From CAYNKA01 sp964397655 (GTDB lineage Bacteria; Spirochaetota; Spirochaetia; DTKZ01): DNA of 64,000 bases. The notes under the pieces are model-generated. The model did not search any database. It was not told the origin of the DNA and saw nothing but the letters and a program-made list of their open reading frames with translations. Below are positions 17,335-25,568 of this stretch, piece by piece. Location of the stretch: assembly GCA_964397655.1 (NCBI GenBank), contig CAYNKA010000015.1:1-64000 (forward strand), given 5' to 3'. The translations under genes and the position numbers were made by a program. Within the stretch, counting starts at the first letter, position 1; each line of letters begins with the position of its first letter.

Positions 17335-18093
17335 TCATCGATTCCGCGAATGCGACACCGCGTTTTCGAAAAGCGCGAGCCCCGACACGTCCCGAACGTC
17401 CTCACGGGTCCAGCGGGGATGGTTGAAATTCTCGAGAAAGGCCTCGGGATGGGGCATCATGCCGAGGATCCTGCCCGTGGCGTCGGTGATCCCCGCGATG
17501 TCCGCCTCCGACCCGTTCGGATTCGAGCCGTCGTAGCGAAGGGCGACCAGGTTCCGCCTCTCGAGTTCCGCGGAGACCTCGGGAGAAGCGGCGATGAACC
17601 TCCCCTCGCCGTGGCGGATCGGATAGGAGGTCCGGTCCAGTCCCGCGAGCCAGGGAGAGGGATTCTTCCGATTGTACCTCACCTTCACCCAGCGGTCGTC
17701 GAAAACGCCGGCCTCGTTGTGGATGAGCGACACTTCCTGTTTCCAGGCTCCCGAGAGGTTGGGCAGGATGCCCATCTTCACCAGGGTCTGGAATCCGTTG
17801 CAGATCCCGAGGACGAGCTTGCCTTCCGCGATGAAGCGGTCGAGCGCGTCCTTGAGCCTGCTCTTCACGAGATACGCCAGGACCTTTCCGGAACCGAGAT
17901 GATCGCCGAACGAAAATCCCCCGGGAAAGGCGAGGATGTCGTACCGGCGAAGGCCGTCCTCGGTCTCGAGCAGATCGGAGACGTGGACGCGTTCGGTTTC
18001 CGAGCCTGCCCTGCGGAAGGCTTCCTCGAGTTCGCGGTCCGCGTTGATTCCGTAGCCGGTGATGACGCAGGTTCGTACGATTCTTCCGCTCAT
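17335..18093 (-). CDS. purQ: Phosphoribosylformylglycinamidine synthase, glutaminase subunit
   Basis: 252 residues. The class I glutamine amidotransferase subunit that supplies ammonia to PurL in step 4 of purine synthesis. The nucleophile C98 lies in LGICNGFQ, with H215 and E217 in MMPHPEAF completing the triad; GRFIAASPEV and YDGSNPNGSEADIAGI are family-typical. It starts two bases after the purL stop, so the two are surely co-transcribed and translationally linked. It is somewhat longer than the small Bacillus-type PurQ (about 227 residues). Confidence 0.95.
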   Translation of the reverse strand: MSGRIVRTCVITGYGINADRELEEAFRRAGSETERVHVSDLLETEDGLRRYDILAFPGGFSFGDHLGSGKVLAYLVKSRLKDALDRFIAEGKLVLGICNGFQTLVKMGILPNLSGAWKQEVSLIHNEAGVFDDRWVKVRYNRKNPSPWLAGLDRTSYPIRHGEGRFIAASPEVSAELERRNLVALRYDGSNPNGSEADIAGITDATGRILGMMPHPEAFLENFNHPRWTREDVRDVSGLALFENAVSHSRNR

Positions 18094-18095
18094 GT

Positions 18096-21065
18096 CTACA
18101 GCTCCCCCGCGAACCGCTTCCAGGCGGTTTCGATTTCGTCCAGGCCCGCCCTGACGGCTGTGAAGCCGTTCACGGCGACGACGAGTTCGGGATCGTCAAT
18201 GACCGTGCCTATCCTCGCGAGCGGCGCGTCTCCCATCGCCTCCTCGAAGGCCGCAGCGTTCTCCGGCCTCACGCTCGCCACGAAGCGCGACGGCGGCTCG
18301 GAGAAAAGGGCGCGGACGATCCCGTCGGTTCCGTCCCGGCCCCGGAGGGAGACATCAGCGCCGCAGCCTCCGCCGATGCAGGATTCGGCGAGGCAGGCAG
18401 CGAGGCCGCCGTCGGAGACGTCGTGGCAGGAAACGACGAGCCTCTTCTCTATGGCCTCGTGCAGCCTCCGATAGAGCCTCGCGGCCCTGGCGGGCTGGGC
18501 GACCGGACAGGGTCCGAGCGGCTTTCCCGACAGCTTCTCGAAAACGCTCCCGCCGAGCCTTCCGTCGCCTTCGCCGAGGAGGTAGACCGCGTCTCCCGCG
18601 CGCTTGAAATCGGAGGTCACGGCGAGACCCACGTCGGGGATGATACCCATCACCGTCACCAGGAGGGTCGGCCTCACCGAAACCTTCTTTCCGCCGATGC
18701 GCGCGTCGTTCTTCATGGAGTCCTTTCCGGAGATCAGGGGAAGGTTGTAGGCGAGGCAGGCTTCGCGGAGTCCGCGGCAGGTCCTGACGAGCTGTGCGAG
18801 CTTGTAGGCTCCGTCCGGGGTTTCCGGGGATTCGACGGGATCGGGCCAGCAGAAATTGTCCAGGGCCGACGCGAGATCGGGGTCTCCGCCGAGGGCGATG
18901 TGCGCGCGGTAGGCTTCGTCCACGGCCGAGAGGGCCATGGCGTAGGCGTCGGCGTCGCCCACGCGCGGGCAGATCCCGTGCGTCACGGTGAGGCCGCGCC
19001 GGGAATCGTAGCGGGGCTTGAAGACGCCGCCGTCCGAGGGACCGTCGGCCTTCCGCCCGCAAAAGGGTTTCACGACGGAGCCGGCCTGGACCTCATGGTC
19101 GTACTGTCGGACGAGAGGTTCCTTGGAGGCCGTGTTCGGCTCCGCGAGCACGTCGAGGAGGTCGCGCGTGAAGTCGCGCTTCCCGGTCACTTCGACCTCC
19201 GGCCTGGCCGGGGACTTCCACTCGGCCCTGAGGTCGAGGCGCGGAAGACCCTCGTGGAGGAAGTCGAGCGTCAGGGAGGCGACGAGCTTGCCGCCGTGGA
19301 ACACCTCGACGCTGCCGGAGTCGGTGAACCTTCCCACCACGGCGGCTTCTACGCCGCGCTTCTTCGCGAGGGCGAGGAAGTCCTCGATGCATTCCTTCGC
19401 GACGGCGAAGCTCATCCTCTCCTGGGATTCGGACACGAAGATCTCCCAGGGCGCGAGGCCCGCATACTTCAGGGGGCAGGCGTCGAGATCGACACGGACC
19501 CCGCCTGAATCGCGAGCCATTTCTCCGAGCGAAGACGAGAGTCCGCCCGCGCCGTTGTCGGTGATGCTCTGATAGAGCCCGAGGTCCCGAGCCTCCAGGA
19601 GGAAGTCGGAGAGCTTCTTCTGGGTGATGGGATCGCCGATCTGGACCGCGGACGTAGGACTCGCCTCGTCGAGGGCGGCCGACGAGAAGGTCGCGCCGTG
19701 GATGCCGTCCTTCCCGATCCTTCCCCCGGCCATGACTGCGAGGTAGCCGGGTTCGATCTTCTTCTCCCAGGAATTCTTCCCGTGAATCTTGGACGGCAGG
19801 ATGCCGGCCGTGCCGCAGAAAACGAGGGGCTTGCCCGTGTAGCTCTCGTCGAAGAGGAAGGCGCCCGCGGCCACGGGGATGCCGGATTGGTTGCCCCCGT
19901 CGACGATGCCGCGGTGGACGCCGGAGAGGACCTGTTTCGGATGGAGGAGACCCCTCGGCACGTCCTCGGCCTCCATGGAAGGATCGCCGAAGCAGAGCAC
20001 GTTGGTGTTGAAGATGGGCCTCGCCCCGAGACCGGTCCCCAGGATATCGCGGTTGACGCCGACGATGCCCGTGATGGCTCCGCCGTAGGGATCGAGGGCG
20101 GAGGGCGAGTTATGGGTTTCCGCCTTGATGCAGACGAGGGTTTCACCGTCGAAATCGACGACGCCGGCGTTGTCGTGGAACACCGACCGGAGATCCGGTC
20201 TCCGGGCCTTGAGGTCCTCGGTCGTCTTCCTGATGTAGGTAGCGAAAAGAGAGTCCACGATCTCCTCCTCGCCCCCATCCTCCCTATACCGTATCCTGGC
20301 CGAGAATATCTTGTGCTTGCAGTGCTCGCTCCAGGTCTGAGCGATCATCTCGAGCTCGACGTCGGTGGCCTCTTCGGGCAGGCCTTTCTCCGCCCGCGCC
20401 TTTCTCGTCTCCGGCCTCAGGTAATAGTCGCGGACCGCGCGCATCTCGTCGAGGGAGAGGAAGAGGAGCCGGTCCCCGGACAGCTCAGCGAGGGCTTCGT
20501 CCCCCAGGCCGGCGAGCCGGATTGTCTTCACCTCGACGGGGCTCGGCGGCACGACGTTGGGATAGACCGCGGGGAAGCGGCGGCCTTCGCGCCAGGCCTC
20601 GATCGAGATCGCTTCTGCCTTCTCGATGAGGGGGTTGTGGAGCGCGGCTGCTATCCTGCCGCCCCAGCGCTCCGGATCGCCGGCGACGACGAAGGCGTAT
20701 TGTCTCGCGGTCTGGACCGTCTCCCCGCCGGAAAGTTCCCTTCCGAGCGCGAGCGAGATCGCCTCCTCGGCGGTCTGGGCCTCGGGGTTCGCGACGCCCG
20801 GCTTACAGGTGACCTCGACGAGAAGGTTGCAGTCCGGGAGAAGGGAAAAGGCGCCCGGCCCGTCGGTGAAAAGACGTTGGGCGACCGGATCGAGAAAAAC
20901 ATCGCTCGCGGCGGCCGCGCCGAAACCGGCCACGCCGTCCACGATATACACGTCCAGGATGGTGCATTTCTCCACCCCCGGCCCCAGCGACGATGTCAGT
21001 CTCTTCAATAGCCGCATCCCCCTGCCGTCCAGAGACAGGGAAGCGCACGCAAGTTCGACTCTCAT
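18096..21065 (-). CDS. purL: Phosphoribosylformylglycinamidine synthase, synthetase subunit
   Basis: 989 residues, cytosolic. Converts FGAR to FGAM using ATP and ammonia from PurQ. The first roughly 170 residues look like PurS-type domains fused to the N-terminus (VELACASLSLDGRGMRLLKR onward), consistent with the absence of a separate purS here. The core shows the catalytic WSEHCKHKIFSARI, KAETHNSPSALDPYGGA and TDNGAGGLSSSLGEMA segments. It lacks the fused C-terminal glutaminase of the E. coli enzyme, which is provided by the adjacent purQ. No convincing ribosome-binding site precedes ATG 21065. Divergent from the PTS gene with a 146-base gap. Confidence 0.95.
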   Translation of the reverse strand: MRVELACASLSLDGRGMRLLKRLTSSLGPGVEKCTILDVYIVDGVAGFGAAAASDVFLDPVAQRLFTDGPGAFSLLPDCNLLVEVTCKPGVANPEAQTAEEAISLALGRELSGGETVQTARQYAFVVAGDPERWGGRIAAALHNPLIEKAEAISIEAWREGRRFPAVYPNVVPPSPVEVKTIRLAGLGDEALAELSGDRLLFLSLDEMRAVRDYYLRPETRKARAEKGLPEEATDVELEMIAQTWSEHCKHKIFSARIRYREDGGEEEIVDSLFATYIRKTTEDLKARRPDLRSVFHDNAGVVDFDGETLVCIKAETHNSPSALDPYGGAITGIVGVNRDILGTGLGARPIFNTNVLCFGDPSMEAEDVPRGLLHPKQVLSGVHRGIVDGGNQSGIPVAAGAFLFDESYTGKPLVFCGTAGILPSKIHGKNSWEKKIEPGYLAVMAGGRIGKDGIHGATFSSAALDEASPTSAVQIGDPITQKKLSDFLLEARDLGLYQSITDNGAGGLSSSLGEMARDSGGVRVDLDACPLKYAGLAPWEIFVSESQERMSFAVAKECIEDFLALAKKRGVEAAVVGRFTDSGSVEVFHGGKLVASLTLDFLHEGLPRLDLRAEWKSPARPEVEVTGKRDFTRDLLDVLAEPNTASKEPLVRQYDHEVQAGSVVKPFCGRKADGPSDGGVFKPRYDSRRGLTVTHGICPRVGDADAYAMALSAVDEAYRAHIALGGDPDLASALDNFCWPDPVESPETPDGAYKLAQLVRTCRGLREACLAYNLPLISGKDSMKNDARIGGKKVSVRPTLLVTVMGIIPDVGLAVTSDFKRAGDAVYLLGEGDGRLGGSVFEKLSGKPLGPCPVAQPARAARLYRRLHEAIEKRLVVSCHDVSDGGLAACLAESCIGGGCGADVSLRGRDGTDGIVRALFSEPPSRFVASVRPENAAAFEEAMGDAPLARIGTVIDDPELVVAVNGFTAVRAGLDEIETAWKRFAGEL

Positions 21066-21134
21066 GGATGAGTGAAGCCTACACGAAACCTCGGACCTTG
21101 ATCAACAGGCCCGCAGCACAGACCCGCAGCCTTG

Positions 21135-21163
21135 TTGACGATATCCGAAAGACGATCTATGAT
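21135..21163 (+). promoter_or_regulatory. Sigma-70 promoter of the PTS IIA-lysA operon
   Basis: TTGACG (21135-21140), 17-base spacer, TATGAT (21158-21163). The predicted leader to ATG 21212 is about 42 bases, unlike the very short leaders of several neighbours. Confidence 0.65.
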
Positions 21164-21211
21164 GTCGACAGACAACGTTTACGCAATGATGAAACGGAAA
21201 ATTGAAATTTC

Positions 21212-21679
21212 ATGCAAAGAAGCATTTTTCACTCCGGCACGGTAGTCATAGAACTGCATAGTACGGAGAAATTCGCGGCCCTTCGGGAACTCATACGCAA
21301 CGCTCCGGTCTTTGACTCCCTTTCGGACAAGGATCTGTTCCAAGAGACGGTTTTCGCCAGAGAAAGAATCCAGAGCACCGGCCTCGGCAGGGGCGTCGCA
21401 TTCGCGCACGGAAAACTCGCCGAGATAAAGCACGTAAAAGTCGCCCTCGGCATTTCCAAGTACGGCATAGAATTCGACTCGGTGGACAGGCTTCCGGTCC
21501 ACCTTCTCTTCGTCGTCGCCACGAATCCGTCGATGCACATCGATTATCTCAAATGCCTCTCCACCTTGGCCAGCATGACCCGCATCGAGGGATTCCGCGA
21601 GGAAATCATCTCCTGCTGCAGGGAAGAGGAAATAGAAGACAAACTATCCACCACATACGAACGGCTCGCTCTCGCCTGA
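21212..21679 (+). CDS. PTS fructose/nitrogen-type EIIA protein
   Basis: 155 residues, one EIIA (PtsN/fructose-type) domain, cytosolic. The phosphorylated histidine is H66 in GRGVAFAHGK. No IIB, IIC or HPr domain is attached or encoded nearby, so a regulatory PtsN-like role is more likely than sugar transport; this is inference. No Shine-Dalgarno is evident before ATG 21212. lysA begins 32 bases after its stop and is probably in the same transcript. Confidence 0.85.
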   Translation: MQRSIFHSGTVVIELHSTEKFAALRELIRNAPVFDSLSDKDLFQETVFARERIQSTGLGRGVAFAHGKLAEIKHVKVALGISKYGIEFDSVDRLPVHLLFVVATNPSMHIDYLKCLSTLASMTRIEGFREEIISCCREEEIEDKLSTTYERLALA

Positions 21680-21711
21680 GATCGTTCGCCGAAGAAAGAA
21701 GGAGAAGCCCG

Positions 21712-22965
21712 ATGAGTGCCAAGAAACTCCCCTTTTCGAGGAGCCTCGTGGAGGACATCGCAAAGACCGAAGCGACGCCGTTCTATCTGTACGATGAAAA
21801 GGCCATCCGTGCGAAGGCAAGGGAATTCCGCGACGCCTTTTCCTGGGTCCCCGGAGGGTTCAAGAACTTCTTCGCCGTCAAGGCCCTTCCCAATCCCCAC
21901 ATCCTGAAGATCCTCGGGGAAGAAGGCATGGGGGCCGACTGCAGCTCGCTTCCGGAACTCCTCCTGGCCGAGCGCGCCGGAATCACCGGCGAGAACATCA
22001 TGTTCACCTCCAACGACACTCCGGCGGGGGAATACGTGAAAGCCAGGGAACTCGGGGCGATCGTCAATCTCGACGACATCTCCCACATCGATTTCCTGGA
22101 GAAGGTCGCCGGATTCCCCGAGCTCATCTGCATGCGGTACAATCCCGGTCCCCTGAAGCAGGGAAACGTCATCATCGGCAAGCCGGAGGAGGCCAAGTAC
22201 GGTTTCACCCGGCCCCAGATCGTCGAGGGGTACGGGCTGGCCAAAAAAAAAGGAGCCCGAAGATTCGGGCTCCATACCATGGTCGCGTCGAACGAACTCA
22301 ATCCGGATTACTTCATCGAGACGGCGGTCATTCTCTTCGAGCTTGCCGCGGAGATCAACAAGACGCACGGAATCCGCATGGAGTTCATCAACCTGGGCGG
22401 CGGGGTCGGCATCCCTTACCGCCTCGAGCAGGAAGCCGTGGACCTGGGCCGCGTCTCGCGGGGCATCAAGGAAGCCTACGGCAGGATCATCGAGAAAAAC
22501 GGGCTCGCACCCCTCCGGATCGTCACGGAAAACGGACGTTGCGTGACCGGTCCGGCCGGCTACCTCGTCTCCCGCGCGATCCACGAAAAACGGATTTACA
22601 AGAACTACATCGGCCTGGACGCCTGCATGGCTAACCTCATGAGGCCCGGGATGTACGGGGCCTATCACCACATCACGGTGCTCGGCAAGGAGGATGCCGC
22701 CGCGACGGAGACCTACGACGTCACGGGGAGCCTGTGCGAAAACAACGACAAGTTCGCGGTGGATCGGAAGCTGCCGAAGATCGAGATCGGCGACCTCGTC
22801 GCGATCCACGACTCTGGGGCCCACGGCCACGCGATGGGATTCAACTACAACGGGAAACTGCGCTGTGCGGAATTGCTCTTGCGGGAAGACGGGTCGGTGA
22901 GGAAGATCAGGAGGGCGGAAACGGTCCGGGATTATTTCGCGACACTGGACTTCGAAGGCCTTTGA
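21712..22965 (+). CDS. lysA: Diaminopimelate decarboxylase-type PLP enzyme
   Basis: 417 residues from ATG 21712, chosen for the GGAG ten bases upstream; the frame is open further back but would overlap the PTS gene. A fold III decarboxylase, expected to convert meso-diaminopimelate to lysine. PLP-lysine K57 sits in FFAVKALPNP, with the phosphate-binding LGGGVGIPY and the substrate region SLCENNDKF. Several blocks differ from E. coli LysA: HTMVASNEL in place of HIGSQ and LDACMANLMRPGMYGAYH in place of the usual segment. This marks a divergent subfamily and leaves substrate specificity slightly uncertain. Its 3' end overlaps the next gene by 59 bases on the opposite strand. Confidence 0.85.
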   Translation: MSAKKLPFSRSLVEDIAKTEATPFYLYDEKAIRAKAREFRDAFSWVPGGFKNFFAVKALPNPHILKILGEEGMGADCSSLPELLLAERAGITGENIMFTSNDTPAGEYVKARELGAIVNLDDISHIDFLEKVAGFPELICMRYNPGPLKQGNVIIGKPEEAKYGFTRPQIVEGYGLAKKKGARRFGLHTMVASNELNPDYFIETAVILFELAAEINKTHGIRMEFINLGGGVGIPYRLEQEAVDLGRVSRGIKEAYGRIIEKNGLAPLRIVTENGRCVTGPAGYLVSRAIHEKRIYKNYIGLDACMANLMRPGMYGAYHHITVLGKEDAAATETYDVTGSLCENNDKFAVDRKLPKIEIGDLVAIHDSGAHGHAMGFNYNGKLRCAELLLREDGSVRKIRRAETVRDYFATLDFEGL

Positions 22966-24748
22966 CGGAAATACCCTCGAGCCTGCAGAGCCGCGTGAGC
23001 TCATCGAGCGAAACCGAAGGATTCAACAGGAACATTCTGTCGGTCACGCGCTTCGGTTCCGGCCGTAGGCGCAGACCGAGGAATTTGCTCACCGACGGCC
23101 GGTCACGGCATTCGATCACGGTTCCTTCGAGAAGTACGATCTCGTGCACGTTTTCGTACCAGCGGCGGAGGGAGTCCCTCGCGCGGGCCGGTACCCGATT
23201 TCCGGACAGGTTTTCGAGGACGATAAGCAGGACTTCAAGGGGGATACCTTCCGCCGCCGCCCTCGACACCGATTTCTCGCTCATCCGATAAAGGCCGGGA
23301 AGACCGAGCCGGTCGCAGAACCGTCCGAGTATGCGTTCCGAACCCGGAGACTTCGTCGCAATCGTGCAATCGGCGTGGATTTCGACGAGGAGGGACGAAT
23401 CCTCATCGAAGGTGGGAAGAGGGGATTCTCCGACGAGGAACCGCCCCGCATCGGAAAAGCCCACCACGGCCTGACATTCGGCGAAACCCAATTTCAGGCC
23501 GCCGAGGGGGAAAAGGAAATTCCGGATGCATCCGAGGATTTCCTCCCGCCACCGCTCCAGAGCGCCGACGTAGGAAAGGCCTTCGGTTCCGATCCACGGA
23601 TTCCAGCGATAGACCGTGTACTCGACGATATCGTCGAGGCCGAAGGACTTTCCGGAACCCAGGAGCGCGGCCAAGGTGTCGAGCAGCATCCTTCCCTTCG
23701 TGCCGTCACCGCGATCCTTCTGCGTGAGACGGACGGTCCGTACGAATTTCTCCCGGAAGGTCAGGCCGAGCCAGGCGGTGCCTGTCTCGGTCGGTCGGCA
23801 GATTCGCCGTTTCCCCTCCCGTTCGATCACGACGAATCCGAGCTCCAGCAGCAGGCGGAACGCGTTCGCGAGCCTTTCTCTCTTCGACGGGAAAACCGGA
23901 GGCTTGCGGTTCTTCGGCACGTGATCGGCGAAGTCCTCGGCGGCCCGCTCCGCGTCCCGGCGATAAAGGAGCCCTTCGTCCGATCTCAACCTCAGACGGA
24001 AGAATGAAGCGTGAACGAGAAGGGAATCCATATCCGAGACGAGGAAGGGGGGAATCGGGATGAGTTCCGCCTCGCGGGGCACGAGGGCGACGCCCGAGGT
24101 CCAAACCCTGCCGTCGAGGAGCAGCTCGGGCCAGATGCCGATCCCGATTCTCAGGTCGGAACGCCGGCAATACAGGACGAGGACAGCGAGGCGAAGGGAG
24201 GCGGAGAGTCCTTCGGCGAAAAGCTCCCGGTCCTCCGGATCGAAGACCTTCGCCACGGCCCCGACTTCGATCGGACGAGAGGAGGTCAGGACGAAAGCGA
24301 GAATCTTCTTCGAGAATTCTACCGCCGACGAGGAAGGCGTGAAACCGTTCCCCTGCCCTTCCGAGGAGAGCCTTTCCGCGGACAGTTCCCCCGGTTCCCG
24401 GAAAAACCTCTGATAATACCTGAAGGTGCAGACTTCATCCAGGAAGTCGTCCGCCGAAATCCACTCCGAACTCCCCCTCCGCAGCAAAACGTCCCGATCC
24501 TTTTCGGAGTACACGGATTCGGCGTAACGAACGCTCAGTTCGCGGTGGGGATGCTCCTGGAGTCCAAGATCGAGGAGAAATCTAACGTCCTCAAGAAAAC
24601 CCCCGTCCGTCTTTGCGAACGGTTCGACCGACTCCCCGCCGAGCATACGAACCCGCGCCTCCCGATCGAGGGCGTTCCAGGTGAGGATCGACTCGAGAAA
24701 GTCCTTCGGCTTCATTCGGAAGCGTTTCACGCCATGGACCCCGCTCAT
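22907..24748 (-). CDS. Helicase-associated (XPB/Ssl2-type) domain protein
   Basis: 613 residues, soluble. The C-terminal part (about 455-575) resembles the helicase-associated domain found beside XPB/Ssl2 helicases in actinobacteria and spirochaetes: LLVEIHADCTIATKSP, GLYRMSEKSVSRAAAEGI and LENLSGNRVPARARDSLRRW. The central region (about 275-340) looks winged-helix-like. No Walker A or DEAD-type motif is present, so it is not itself a helicase, and no partner helicase lies in the window. A second possible ATG is at 24715; neither start has a good ribosome-binding site. Role unknown, perhaps DNA repair. Confidence 0.7.
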   Translation of the reverse strand: MSGVHGVKRFRMKPKDFLESILTWNALDREARVRMLGGESVEPFAKTDGGFLEDVRFLLDLGLQEHPHRELSVRYAESVYSEKDRDVLLRRGSSEWISADDFLDEVCTFRYYQRFFREPGELSAERLSSEGQGNGFTPSSSAVEFSKKILAFVLTSSRPIEVGAVAKVFDPEDRELFAEGLSASLRLAVLVLYCRRSDLRIGIGIWPELLLDGRVWTSGVALVPREAELIPIPPFLVSDMDSLLVHASFFRLRLRSDEGLLYRRDAERAAEDFADHVPKNRKPPVFPSKRERLANAFRLLLELGFVVIEREGKRRICRPTETGTAWLGLTFREKFVRTVRLTQKDRGDGTKGRMLLDTLAALLGSGKSFGLDDIVEYTVYRWNPWIGTEGLSYVGALERWREEILGCIRNFLFPLGGLKLGFAECQAVVGFSDAGRFLVGESPLPTFDEDSSLLVEIHADCTIATKSPGSERILGRFCDRLGLPGLYRMSEKSVSRAAAEGIPLEVLLIVLENLSGNRVPARARDSLRRWYENVHEIVLLEGTVIECRDRPSVSKFLGLRLRPEPKRVTDRMFLLNPSVSLDELTRLCRLEGISVKGLRSPVSRNNPGPFPPS

Positions 24749-24775
24749 TGACCATTTCGGGAAAACCGAGATAAT
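24748..24775 (+). promoter_or_regulatory. Sigma-70 promoter of the secreted-protein gene
   Basis: TTGACC (24748-24753), 16-base spacer, GATAAT (24770-24775). The -35 box overlaps the start codon of the divergent helicase-associated gene. GGAAG at 24782-24786 lies just before ATG 24794. Confidence 0.6.
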
Positions 24776-24793
24776 GAACGCGGAAGAAAAGAA

Positions 24794-25561
24794 ATGAAAA
24801 AGAAACTCCTAACCGTCGTTTTTTTGTGCGCCCTGTCGATCGCCGATCTCGCCGCCCTGTCGATCGACGACGTTCTACCGAGGCTGTCACGGGATGATCG
24901 GGAAAAGCTGAAGGATAAAAAGGAACTCGTGCTCTATACGGAAGGGAAGACGGAGTTCAAATACCTTCCCGACACCCCGTTGTCCGACCGGATAAGGAGG
25001 AAATTCGAAGGTTTCGATCCCAACGTATCCGACGAGGCGCTTTTCATCATGCCGCTCCCGGCGAAACGCGACGATCCGAGCCTTTTCCTCTACAACAAAC
25101 TCCGCGCAATCAGCTCGCTTTCGGGGATCACCTATTTTTCGAACCGGAAAAAGGAAACCCAGATCCTCTTCAGCGACGTCTACGCGATCGACGGCCTCGA
25201 TTCGAAAAGAAGGATTCCCGACAGGACCTACTCGTACCTGCCCTCCGATGAACGGGTGCTCATCCATCTCGAGGACGTGAATTTCGGAAGCGGCTACTAC
25301 GAGGTTTCTTACATGACCGCCGACGGCGCGATGTCCTTCGGCATGAAGAACCTCACCAGCCTGAAATACATCTTTCCCGTGATCGGAAAGGAAAACGTCA
25401 GGTTCGAACTCCTCGTGGTCCCGTTGGACGACGCTCTTCTCGTCTACGGAGCGTGCTCGGTGGAGGCTGCAGGCTTTGTGAAGAGCCTCATCCACCTCCC
25501 GAGCGCCTTCTACACCCGCATCCGGGCCTTGAAAGACTGGTTTTCGAAGCAGGCGTACTGA
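24794..25561 (+). CDS. Secreted protein of unknown function
   Basis: 255 residues. A clear signal peptide (MKKKLLTVVFLCALSIADLAAL) with no lipobox Cys predicts a periplasmic or surface protein. The mature part is a mix of strands and helices with aromatic clusters (SDERVLIHLEDVNFGSGYY; FGMKNLTSLKYIFPVIGKEN). I recognise no catalytic motif; it may belong to a spirochaete-restricted family. It has its own promoter and is convergent with the polyprenyl glycosylphosphotransferase gene, separated by only seven bases. Confidence 0.7.
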   Translation: MKKKLLTVVFLCALSIADLAALSIDDVLPRLSRDDREKLKDKKELVLYTEGKTEFKYLPDTPLSDRIRRKFEGFDPNVSDEALFIMPLPAKRDDPSLFLYNKLRAISSLSGITYFSNRKKETQILFSDVYAIDGLDSKRRIPDRTYSYLPSDERVLIHLEDVNFGSGYYEVSYMTADGAMSFGMKNLTSLKYIFPVIGKENVRFELLVVPLDDALLVYGACSVEAAGFVKSLIHLPSAFYTRIRALKDWFSKQAY

Positions 25562-25568
25562 TTCGGCT

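Noticed and set aside
19698..21011. A 437-codon open frame opposite purL
   Set aside because: Shadow of a highly conserved gene; no ribosome-binding site or recognisable domain.
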